Part shown: piece by piece, positions 1 through 6,174 of the stretch
How the letters are laid out: every line of letters starts with the position of its first letter
How positions within the stretch are numbered: the first letter of the stretch is position 1
Source: an uncultured Bacteroidales bacterium
GTDB lineage: Bacteria; Bacteroidota; Bacteroidia; Bacteroidales; UBA932
Direction: 5' to 3'
NCBI GenBank assembly: GCA_900317065.1
Contig: ONFK01000013.1
Coordinates: 1 to 15,205 of the forward strand
DNA: 15,205 nt
The notes under the pieces: generated by a model
Told to the model about the DNA's origin: nothing
What the model saw: the letters and a program-made list of their open reading frames with translations, nothing else
Databases searched by the model: none
Translations under genes and position numbers: made by a program

Positions 1-1004
1 TGCTCGCGGACGGGCAGGGTAGTCCGTCCGTCTCCAGACCCACCGCGACGGGCAAAGGGCCGGGCCGTGTCCCGCAAGGGGAGCCCGGTCCCGGCATTGC
101 CCGTCCGATGGCTGACGCGCCTGTCATTCCTGACGGCCGTGCGCAAAACGGGGCAGTTTACGCACGGGAGGCTGATTTTGGAGGGCCTCGTGCGCAAAAT
201 CAGGCTTTTTACGCACGGGAAACAAGTGGCGCGGATGTGGCTGGGGCTGGAAGGGTGGCCATCGTGGCGGTGGCGAGCAATTCGTCGCTTTGCGGGGCGT
301 TCAATATCAATGTAGTGCACCGCGTGCAGGAGCTGGTTGCGGAGTGCAAGGCCTCCGGAGCCGGGGTGGAGGTGATTTCGGTGGGGCGGAAGATGGCGGA
401 GGCGATGCGCAAGATGGGGTTTGCGCCGGAAGATCATGCCGATCTCGTCGGCCGCAACAGTTTCGAGAAATCGTCGGCGTTCGCGCAGGAACTCATCGAT
501 GCTTTCAATGCCGGGCGCTACACCCGTATTCTGCTGGTATACAATCATTTCGTCAGCACCGCTTCGCAGAAGGTCGTGGCCGAAACCTACCTGCCGTTCG
601 CCTCGGCGCTCACGGATGGACTATACCCTCCTCAAGCCGGCCTGACGGCCCCTCCCAGCGGAGCTGGGCCCCTCCCACTTCATCCGTGGGCGGATAGGGC
701 GTCCGGTGGGTATAGTCCATCCGCCGCGAATGCAGCAGGGACGGCAGGAGACAGCGAATACATCCTCGAGCCGTCCCGGGAAGAGATACTCGCGACGCTG
801 CTGCCTCAGGTGATGCGCCTCCGGATTCATACGGTGCTGCTGGATTCGATCGCTGCGGAGCATGCGGCGCGTATGCTTGCGATGCAGGCCGCATCCGACA
901 ATGCCGAAGATCTGCTCTCCGAACTCACACTCGAATACAACAAGGGCCGTCAGCAGAAGATCACATCCGAAATCCTCGATCTCGTGGGAGGAGCGCAGCA
1001 ATGA
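1..1004 (+). CDS. atpG: ATP synthase F1 subunit gamma (5'-partial, with repeat insertions)
   Basis: This is the central-stalk subunit of the F1Fo ATP synthase, which rotates inside the alpha3-beta3 ring at the inner face of the cytoplasmic membrane. The frame is open from the left edge (codons from base 3), so the N-terminal helix containing the usual KITxAM segment should lie outside the window. Recognisable family sequence begins at about base 252 (RVAIVAVASNSSLCGAFN), continues through YLPFASA, and resumes with EYILEPSREEIL and the C-terminal helix SEHAARMLAMQAASDNAEDLL...YNKGRQQKITSEILDLVGG. Two linkers that vary in the family are expanded by palindromic DNA: bases 1-250 (low-complexity Gly/Pro/Arg, then RAQNGAVYARE and RAQNQAFYARE) and bases 613-723. 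The frame stays intact through both. The ATG at 108 lies inside the inserted DNA and is unlikely to be the true start. The gene overlaps thiN by 4 nt. Identity is confident; whether the extended protein is functional is inferred only from the preserved frame. Confidence 0.93.
   Translation, partial: LADGQGSPSVSRPTATGKGPGRVPQGEPGPGIARPMADAPVIPDGRAQNGAVYAREADFGGPRAQNQAFYARETSGADVAGAGRVAIVAVASNSSLCGAFNINVVHRVQELVAECKASGAGVEVISVGRKMAEAMRKMGFAPEDHADLVGRNSFEKSSAFAQELIDAFNAGRYTRILLVYNHFVSTASQKVVAETYLPFASALTDGLYPPQAGLTAPPSGAGPLPLHPWADRASGGYSPSAANAAGTAGDSEYILEPSREEILATLLPQVMRLRIHTVLLDSIAAEHAARMLAMQAASDNAEDLLSELTLEYNKGRQQKITSEILDLVGGAQQ
7..107. repeat. Palindromic element with 10-bp inverted ends inside atpG
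   Basis: CGGACGGGCA (7-16) is the exact reverse complement of TGCCCGTCCG (98-107). Inside it are further pairings: CGGACGG (7-13) with CCGTCCG (24-30), and GACGGGCAA (47-55) with TTGCCCGTC (97-105), so alternative hairpins are possible. The DNA is translated as part of atpG, giving a Gly/Pro/Arg-rich stretch with no resemblance to the gamma subunit. The left boundary is uncertain because the window starts just before it. Interpretation as an inserted element is an inference. Confidence 0.6.
138..220. repeat. Two direct copies of a 32-bp hairpin unit inside atpG
   Basis: Copy 1 (138-169) and copy 2 (189-220) are 27/32 identical by eye and start 51 bases apart. Each is itself an inverted repeat: CGTGCGCAAAA at the left arm faces TTTACGCACG or TTTTACGCACG at the right arm, with one mismatch. 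A third pairing links AGGCTGATTTTG (169-180) with CAAAATCAGGCT (195-206, one mismatch). The two copies encode RAQNGAVYARE and RAQNQAFYARE. They lie directly upstream of conserved gamma-subunit sequence, in the linker that is normally short. Confidence 0.7.
613..723. repeat. 111-bp in-frame palindromic element with 16-bp perfect inverted ends
   Basis: The 16 bases CGGATGGACTATACCC (613-628) are repeated as an exact reverse complement at 708-723. Internal hairpins include CCCAGC/GCTGGG (654-659 with 663-668), CCCAC/GTGGG (674-678 with 686-690) and ATCCG/CGGAT (682-686 with 691-695). The length is 111 bp, a multiple of three, and the element contains no stop in the atpG frame, adding about 37 residues rich in Pro, Gly and Ala. 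It sits in the variable linker between YLPFASA and EYILEPS. No target-site duplication is evident and no transposase gene is present, so it would be a non-autonomous MITE- or REP-like unit. Confidence 0.85.
987..993 (+). promoter_or_regulatory. Shine-Dalgarno-like GGAGGAG before thiN
   Basis: GGAGGAG lies within the last codons of atpG, 7 nt before the ATG at 1001. With the ATGA overlap it supports this start and suggests thiN is translated by coupling to atpG. Strong Shine-Dalgarno sequences are uncommon in Bacteroidota, and the same bases encode conserved C-terminal gamma-subunit residues (VGGA), so the match could be incidental. Confidence 0.5.
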
Positions 1005-1645
1005 CGGCAGTGATTCTTGCAAACGGGGAATTCCCCCGCAGGGAGTATCCGCTCTGGCTGCTGAAAAATGCCGACGTGGTGGTCTGCTGCGACAGCGCCT
1101 TGAATGTGCGGCGCCTGCGCAGGCTCGGCGTTGAGCCGGCGGCAGTGGTGGGGGACTTGGATTCCATCTCCGATGCGGAACGTAAATCCCTGGGAGACAA
1201 GGCGGTAAAGGTGGAGGAGCAGGATTACAACGACCTCAACAAGGCCTTCCTGTGGTTGAGGGAGAACTGCCCGGAAGCGACGGAAATCCACATTCTCGGC
1301 GCAGCCGGCCGCAGCGAAGCTCACGCATTGGGGAACCTGTCCTATCTGATGTTCTGGGAGAGCCGGTACGGCCTTTCTTCCGCCGGAATCAATGTCGATA
1401 TGGTATCCGACTACAATACCGCCTTCGCGATTTCGGACTCCTGCGAACTCCATGTGGGAGAAGGACGGAAAGTGTCGCTCTTCTCATCCGACGCCACCCT
1501 TAGAATAAAGTCCGCAGGCCTGGAATGGCCTACGGACGATGTGAAATTCGATTACTGGTTCCGCGCTACTCTCAACCGCGCTGTGAACGACGTGATATCG
1601 CTGCAGTTCAGCCACCCGGCTCCTGCATTGATAATCCTCGACTGA
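1001..1645 (+). CDS. thiN: Thiamine pyrophosphokinase
   Basis: The 214-residue protein should transfer pyrophosphate from ATP to thiamine in the cytoplasm, giving thiamine diphosphate. Visible family landmarks are ANGEFP at the N-terminus, the CCDSALN strand (29-35), GDLDSI (51-56), QDYNDLNKAF (74-83), GAAGRSEAHALGN (100-112), and a C-terminal beta-rich part with FSSDATLRIKSAGLEWP. The length is normal for the family. One oddity is Ala107 just before His108, where family members usually have Asp (GRxDH or KREDH). The start ATG overlaps the atpG stop as ATGA with a GGAGGAG 7 nt upstream, so the two genes are probably cotranscribed and translationally coupled. It converges on the metalloprotease gene with only 4 bases between the two stop codons and no visible terminator hairpin there. 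Confidence 0.9.
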   Translation: MTAVILANGEFPRREYPLWLLKNADVVVCCDSALNVRRLRRLGVEPAAVVGDLDSISDAERKSLGDKAVKVEEQDYNDLNKAFLWLRENCPEATEIHILGAAGRSEAHALGNLSYLMFWESRYGLSSAGINVDMVSDYNTAFAISDSCELHVGEGRKVSLFSSDATLRIKSAGLEWPTDDVKFDYWFRATLNRAVNDVISLQFSHPAPALIILD

Positions 1646-1649
1646 AAGC

Positions 1650-4226
1650 TTATTTCACCTCGATTACCTGCACTATTTCCTCGGTCGACCCGTCGGAATA
1701 GGTGAGTAGCGCCTTGACGGTGTGCTTCCCGGGTGTGGAAAGGGTGACGGAGCCGCTTTCGATCCGCTGATTGTCCATGAACCATATCACCGTGTCTGCC
1801 ACTCTGCCGGCCGAAGGATCTATGAATGACGGAACGAATTCAGTTCCAACGGCATATCCTTCTTTTCCTCCCGGATTGTTTATGACCTTTATCCCCAATC
1901 CGCTGAACGGCGAGACCTGTTTTTCGATATCGGAGCTCACGATGAAACTGTAGCCGGTCTCCTGCCAGAAAGTAGTTCCTTCTGTCATGTATGTGCCTAC
2001 TACCAATCCTTCGTTCTTCAACCCGGACCGCCCGTCTACGGACATCCAGTACTGATTTGTGATATCCTTGACAGAATATCCTATGTATACCTTTTCTCCC
2101 TCGGGCACGGTGATTCCCGCGTCGGAAATATCCACCGACTGAATGGAACCGAAAACGGGTTTTTCGATACTGCGGGTGAAGGCCCTGACAGAGCCGAAAT
2201 CTATGAAAATGTCGAATTTGTCGACCTTGGTAGTGGCATTGCCGGACACCATGTAGTTTATGGTTTTGAACTTGTATCCAGCAAATCCGCTCAATTCTTC
2301 GGGAGTGAAGAGGACTGCGACGGTGCCGGACCAGGACTGCACGTCCGTATTGGTGAATCCGATGGCCGAATTCGGCGACGAGTGCTTTTTAAGGGTTGCG
2401 GGAATACCTTCGGTGACATTGTAGAGAACCACGTTCAGGACAGCCCTCTTGGAGCTTATGCTCACGTGCTCGCTGTAGGTGTTGAAAAGCTCCAGGGAAT
2501 ACACGGCGGTAAATTCGCTCAGGCTTTCGTCCTCTATGAATATGTCGTAGTATCCGTCGCTGTCGGTCAGCGTGACGGCAAATGCCTCCTCGCCGACTTT
2601 GGACAGGCTGGTTATACCGGAAGCACGGCGGATGGCCTGCATGCCAGCCGAGTTTTCGGCTGTGAGCGAAACTTTTACCCCTGCGAGAGCATTGCCTTTG
2701 CTGTCGGTGACCTTTCCGGATAAGTGTTTGCCGGTTTGAACGGAGAGAGTCAGTGTCGCAGCCCCGTCCGCATAAACGATGTCGGATATGGAATAACCTG
2801 TTTCTTCTCCTGCCCAATCGATTCCGTTGAAAGATGTCGTGCCGCTGGTGCCGGGATACATCATGTCGTTGTAGTCGTTGTAGGAGGGCTGAGGCCTTAT
2901 CAGGCAGTAGCACTGGTGCGATGAATAGCAGTTGAGTTTGTTCGCGCTCCAAAGAGCGGCTGCCGTTCCGTCGCCTACGGGGTTTTCCGACATGTCTACG
3001 TGATAGATCAGCATCCCCTTGGGAGCCTGGTGGGTGGAATTGTTTTTGATGTAGCGGTCCCAGCCGCTTCCGTCGCGTACTTCATAGAGGAAGAATTCGT
3101 CGTCAGCCGAGGTTGGCGTGATGAATCCTTCGTTCTCGTGCACAGGGCGCAGGGTCTTCGTGCCGCTCTCCGTCCATACATCCAGATTGTCCTTCCATCC
3201 GAGCATCCATCTTTCAAGGGTGCCCAGATACGGAGGGGTACGGCCGCCGTTGTTATAGTTTCCGCTGCACATGAGGGAAAAAGCGTAAACGCCCGAGGCG
3301 CTTCCGTTTTCTTCGTAGTCGGTGTCATAAAAGTCCGGAAGTCCGAGAACATGCCCGAACTCGTGGCAGAACGTGCCTATGCCTGCCATATTGTTGCCGC
3401 TTGCTCCTCTGTACTCGGAAGTGCAGGCATAGGATCCGGCTCTGACTCCGTGGGAAGAAAAACCGCTCATCCATGATGCATGCGGCCAGATGGCGTCTTC
3501 GCTTCCGCCTTCGGCTTCGTTGTGCCCTGCAAAATAAAAGAAGATGTTGTCGACGACTCCGTCGCCATCATTGTCATAATCGGCAAAATTCAGCAGTCCC
3601 TGCTGGCTTGCCAGGGTGCAGGCTTCGCGGAAAGCCCCCCGCGGGTCCTTGTCGCTTCCTTTGTCGTCGTTGCCGCCATAGTCGGCGAAATTCTTGCTGA
3701 CGCAAACGGGCCCCACGACATCGTATGCAGGATCGAACCGGCCGCCGGAATTTTCGTAGTAATAGTCGTAGACGGACCCCGTGGCTCCGTTGCCGGAGTA
3801 CCCTTTTTCATTGAGCATGGCATGGAATGCATCCTTTGCATCCGGCACCGTGAACTTGAGGTCGGCGAACTCCACTAGGATCACGACGAATTTCTTGCTT
3901 CCCTTGGTGATAGATGTTTCGCTGTCAGCCCTGCCGGGGACGGACCGGCGCATTATCTGTGCCTGCCGGATTCGTCTCGCCTCGTTGATTGCAATATCGT
4001 TTCTGAACGGCTTCCTTGCGCGGCGGTAGAAACCGTCTGCGCTGCGGGCGACCACATTTCCTTTTTCGTCCGTTGCATAGTGGTAGAACTCGTCACCATG
4101 AAGCCTTATGGTTATGGTCGAGCCGTCCGGTTGCAACTGGCGGATGGGGTAGGGGTAGGCCGGTGCGGCTTTGGCGGAAAGCGCCGAGATGAACGCAGCG
4201 GAGAGTATGATAAGGAATTTTTTCAT
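1650..4226 (-). CDS. Secreted M6-family metalloprotease with Ig-like C-terminal domains
   Basis: From the ATG at 4226 the product has 858 residues. A signal peptide is plain (MKKFLIILSAAFISALSAKA, residues 1-20), followed by a propeptide-like region to about 110. The peptidase domain holds the metzincin-type zinc motif HEFGHVLGLPD (His288, Glu289, His292, Asp298) and a later Met-turn candidate SLMCSG (Met319), as in immune inhibitor A/M6 peptidases. FADYDNDGDGVVDNIFF (214-230) looks like a calcium-binding loop. Residues 501-600 (HLSGKVTDSKGNALAGVKVSLT...) form a carboxypeptidase-regulatory-like beta sandwich; the rest is beta-rich, ending in an Ig/PKD-like domain (about 790-858). It probably acts outside the cell or at its surface on proteins; the substrate is unknown. 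An ATG at 4238 overlaps the upstream stop as ATGA and is an alternative, translationally coupled start adding four residues. Family is confident, biological role is not. Confidence 0.9.
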   Translation of the reverse strand: MKKFLIILSAAFISALSAKAAPAYPYPIRQLQPDGSTITIRLHGDEFYHYATDEKGNVVARSADGFYRRARKPFRNDIAINEARRIRQAQIMRRSVPGRADSETSITKGSKKFVVILVEFADLKFTVPDAKDAFHAMLNEKGYSGNGATGSVYDYYYENSGGRFDPAYDVVGPVCVSKNFADYGGNDDKGSDKDPRGAFREACTLASQQGLLNFADYDNDGDGVVDNIFFYFAGHNEAEGGSEDAIWPHASWMSGFSSHGVRAGSYACTSEYRGASGNNMAGIGTFCHEFGHVLGLPDFYDTDYEENGSASGVYAFSLMCSGNYNNGGRTPPYLGTLERWMLGWKDNLDVWTESGTKTLRPVHENEGFITPTSADDEFFLYEVRDGSGWDRYIKNNSTHQAPKGMLIYHVDMSENPVGDGTAAALWSANKLNCYSSHQCYCLIRPQPSYNDYNDMMYPGTSGTTSFNGIDWAGEETGYSISDIVYADGAATLTLSVQTGKHLSGKVTDSKGNALAGVKVSLTAENSAGMQAIRRASGITSLSKVGEEAFAVTLTDSDGYYDIFIEDESLSEFTAVYSLELFNTYSEHVSISSKRAVLNVVLYNVTEGIPATLKKHSSPNSAIGFTNTDVQSWSGTVAVLFTPEELSGFAGYKFKTINYMVSGNATTKVDKFDIFIDFGSVRAFTRSIEKPVFGSIQSVDISDAGITVPEGEKVYIGYSVKDITNQYWMSVDGRSGLKNEGLVVGTYMTEGTTFWQETGYSFIVSSDIEKQVSPFSGLGIKVINNPGGKEGYAVGTEFVPSFIDPSAGRVADTVIWFMDNQRIESGSVTLSTPGKHTVKALLTYSDGSTEEIVQVIEVK

Positions 4227-4234
4227 TGCAGAGA

Positions 4235-5200
4235 TCATTTCAGGATTACAAAACAAGTTCCCTCCGGGGTCAATAGCCAGGCTTTGTCTCCCGTTGCTTT
4301 ATGCACCCGGACATCGATGTCCGAGGTGTATTCGAACTCTTTCAGCCAGTTCTGTACCAGATGTACGGAGAAGGCATCCCCTGCCGAGAAGGTCTGCGGG
4401 AGACCGCTCAGAATCCAGAATTTGAATTCGTCCGGAGAAATCATGCGGAAAGTCCCCGTGGTTCCTGTCAGTTTGGAATACTGGTGCGCAAGTTCGTCGT
4501 AAGCCATACCGGCGTTCATCCCGTCGTAGTTGTAAATGCCGGGGATTTCGCCGTTTATGTCTGCCGGAGCCTGTACTATGCCGACTTTCATCGCCAGCGA
4601 TCCAAGCTTTATTTCGATGTAACCTTCGCGGGCGTCACTTCCCGTGTTGATGGAAGATGCGCTTATGCTTGTTTCGACGGGAAGATTCTGTATGCCGCTT
4701 TCTGGTACGACGCTGAACCAGTCGGCGGAACTTCCGTCACTGTTGTGGCAGGAAGTGGTCCAGGAGCCTGGGAATTTCCAGGTCTGCGAAGTCGGGACCA
4801 TGTTGACAAGTTCGACTTTATCTGCCGGAAGGACATCTCCAAGAGCAAGTTGCGTAAGCTTTGAACTTGCGGTGAGTTTTCCTCCGGTGGCGGTTATGGT
4901 CTGTGTCCTGGAAGATTTGCCTGTATTGTCGGCAAGCGCCAGGGTGAGGGTGCTGGCCCCGTTCTTCGGTTCGCCTATGCTTTTGACACTTGCCCAGGAT
5001 TGATCTTCCAGTGCAATTTCAAATTCTCCGTCGCAGGTGACAGTGAAAGTCACCTCATGTGCGAGACAGGGCTCGGACGACTTGCTCGCCGGGCTGAGTT
5101 TGAGAATGGTCGGTCCTTCGGGCTCTTTTTCTTTCGGACTGCATGAGATGCCGGCCAAAACCGGAAGGACCATGAAGGCTGCAGGGATGAAATGTCTCAT
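4235..5200 (-). CDS. BACON-like domain surface lipoprotein
   Basis: The 321-residue product begins with a lipoprotein signal peptide ending LAGISC, giving a lipidated Cys20 followed by SPKEKEPE, an acidic/lysine stretch like the Bacteroidota lipoprotein export signal that sends proteins to the cell surface. Residues of about 31-120 (SPASKSSEPCLAHEVTFTVT, later DQSWASV and TQTITATGGKLTASSKLTQ) and about 130-215 (SADWFSVVPESG, then EGYIEIKLGSLAMKVGIVQ) have the strand pattern of BACON domains, which often accompany carbohydrate or mucin-degrading enzymes. The C-terminal third is unrecognised. Its stop overlaps the alternative start of the metalloprotease, so the two form one transcription unit with a promoter just upstream of this gene. 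A role as a surface anchor or substrate-binding partner of the protease is inference. Confidence 0.75.
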   Translation of the reverse strand: MRHFIPAAFMVLPVLAGISCSPKEKEPEGPTILKLSPASKSSEPCLAHEVTFTVTCDGEFEIALEDQSWASVKSIGEPKNGASTLTLALADNTGKSSRTQTITATGGKLTASSKLTQLALGDVLPADKVELVNMVPTSQTWKFPGSWTTSCHNSDGSSADWFSVVPESGIQNLPVETSISASSINTGSDAREGYIEIKLGSLAMKVGIVQAPADINGEIPGIYNYDGMNAGMAYDELAHQYSKLTGTTGTFRMISPDEFKFWILSGLPQTFSAGDAFSVHLVQNWLKEFEYTSDIDVRVHKATGDKAWLLTPEGTCFVILK

Positions 5201-5207
5201 ATTGTTG

Positions 5208-5215
5208 CAAAGATA
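5208..5215 (-). promoter_or_regulatory. Bacteroidota -7 element (TATCTTTG) for the lipoprotein-protease unit
   Basis: On the minus strand TATCTTTG matches the TAnnTTTG consensus of the primary Bacteroidota sigma factor and ends 7 nt before the lipoprotein ATG (5200), implying a very short or absent 5' leader. A TTTG occurs upstream, but only 13 nt away, so the -33 element is weak. The motif abuts the oligo-T tract of the terminator of the upstream operon. Confidence 0.55.
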
Positions 5216-5248
5216 AAAAAAAGGCGGTCAAAATGAGGCCGCCTTTTT
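5215..5248 (-). terminator. Intrinsic terminator of the susCDE-like operon
   Basis: AAAAAGGCGG (5218-5227) pairs perfectly with CCGCCTTTTT (5239-5248) around an 11-nt loop. Read on the minus strand this is a GC-rich stem followed by eight T residues, 15 nt after the stop of the SusE-like gene. T runs on both sides mean it could also stop plus-strand transcription. Hairpin and T tract are seen directly. Confidence 0.85.
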
Positions 5249-5263
5249 CAAAATGCCTGATTG

Positions 5264-6148
5264 CTATTCGCCAAGCATGGAATTCGGGATAAACACGTCG
5301 TCGTCGGTTTTGAGGTATCCTGCAGATACACCATAACGGACATAGATCTGTGCGTAATGACTCTCGGTGAAGAACATGTTGTATTTAAGATAACCGTTGT
5401 TCGCCTGCTGTGTCGCGACATCGATGATGAAAATCGGGCCGTAAGTGGGATGAGTGACTCCGGTCTGCTGGGCGCTCACGGTTACGTTGTAGTATTTTCC
5501 GGTTTGCTCGTAGTAGTTCGTGCCGGGATCGGTGTTGTCCTGCTCCTTGCCGGTTGTGATAAACTCGATGTTCGTGCCTGCACCGAAAGGATCCACGAAA
5601 CGGTAGCGTCCGGGTACTTCCTTGCATGCCTGAAGGTCTACATTTTCCCTGTCGCCAAGGTAGCATGAACTGTACACGCCGGTATCGATGGTCTCCCAGG
5701 TAATCTTGGTAATGGACGCCTTGAAGCTGTTGGAAACATTGGCAGTTGTATACTCCTTGTAGAGATAGTAATAATCGGACGGGATTCTCACTTCGATGAT
5801 GGAAGCCTTGGCCGCTTCGACAGCTTCGATGTTGATCTCGAGGGCTGCGGTCGCCTCACCGTCGTTGAAAGTGACACTTTCGGGCACGATAAATGCGTCG
5901 TACTGGTTGAATACGACCTCTACCGGGACTGTAAGAGCGCCGGTGGTGACATCGCGTCCGAGAGTAACGGTATAGGTCTTGTCTTCGGTGGTTAATTCCA
6001 CTGCCGAAGGGGCGTCGATGAAGTAAACTTCAGTCTTGGTTCCCTCTGAATCCTCAGGACCTTTTTCGTAGGGCTCATACTCCTTCTGGCATGCCGCGAA
6101 GGCAATCAAGGAAGCAGAAGCCGCAAGCAAATATCTGTTAAGTCTCAT
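5264..6148 (-). CDS. SusE-position outer-membrane lipoprotein
   Basis: The 294-residue lipoprotein has signal peptide MRLNRYLLAASASLIAFAAC with lipidated Cys20, followed by QKEYE, close to the QKxxE type of surface export signal. Residues of about 40-150 are beta-rich (VELTTEDKTYTVTLGRD, then VTFNDGEATAALEINIE) and resemble a Calx-beta-like fold; the C-terminal half is also beta-rich, with no catalytic motif seen. It begins 26 nt after the susD-like stop and precedes the operon terminator. Proteins at this place in Sus-like operons usually add surface ligand binding to the SusCD transporter. The name rests mainly on position, because SusE-type proteins diverge quickly; the ligand is unknown. 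Confidence 0.75.
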   Translation of the reverse strand: MRLNRYLLAASASLIAFAACQKEYEPYEKGPEDSEGTKTEVYFIDAPSAVELTTEDKTYTVTLGRDVTTGALTVPVEVVFNQYDAFIVPESVTFNDGEATAALEINIEAVEAAKASIIEVRIPSDYYYLYKEYTTANVSNSFKASITKITWETIDTGVYSSCYLGDRENVDLQACKEVPGRYRFVDPFGAGTNIEFITTGKEQDNTDPGTNYYEQTGKYYNVTVSAQQTGVTHPTYGPIFIIDVATQQANNGYLKYNMFFTESHYAQIYVRYGVSAGYLKTDDDVFIPNSMLGE

Positions 6149-6174
6149 AGTGATTCTTGTTTAAATGTATTTAA

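Noticed and set aside
108..110. ATG as the true start of atpG
   Set aside because: It lies inside the repeat insertion, the frame is open to the left edge, and the essential N-terminal helix of gamma would be missing.
138..220. CRISPR-like repeat pair
   Set aside because: Only two units, imperfect copies, inside a translated conserved gene, with no cas genes or array.
1510..1535. AGGCC/GGCCT hairpin as a terminator for thiN
   Set aside because: It lies inside the thiN coding region, more than 100 bases before the stop, and lacks a T tract.
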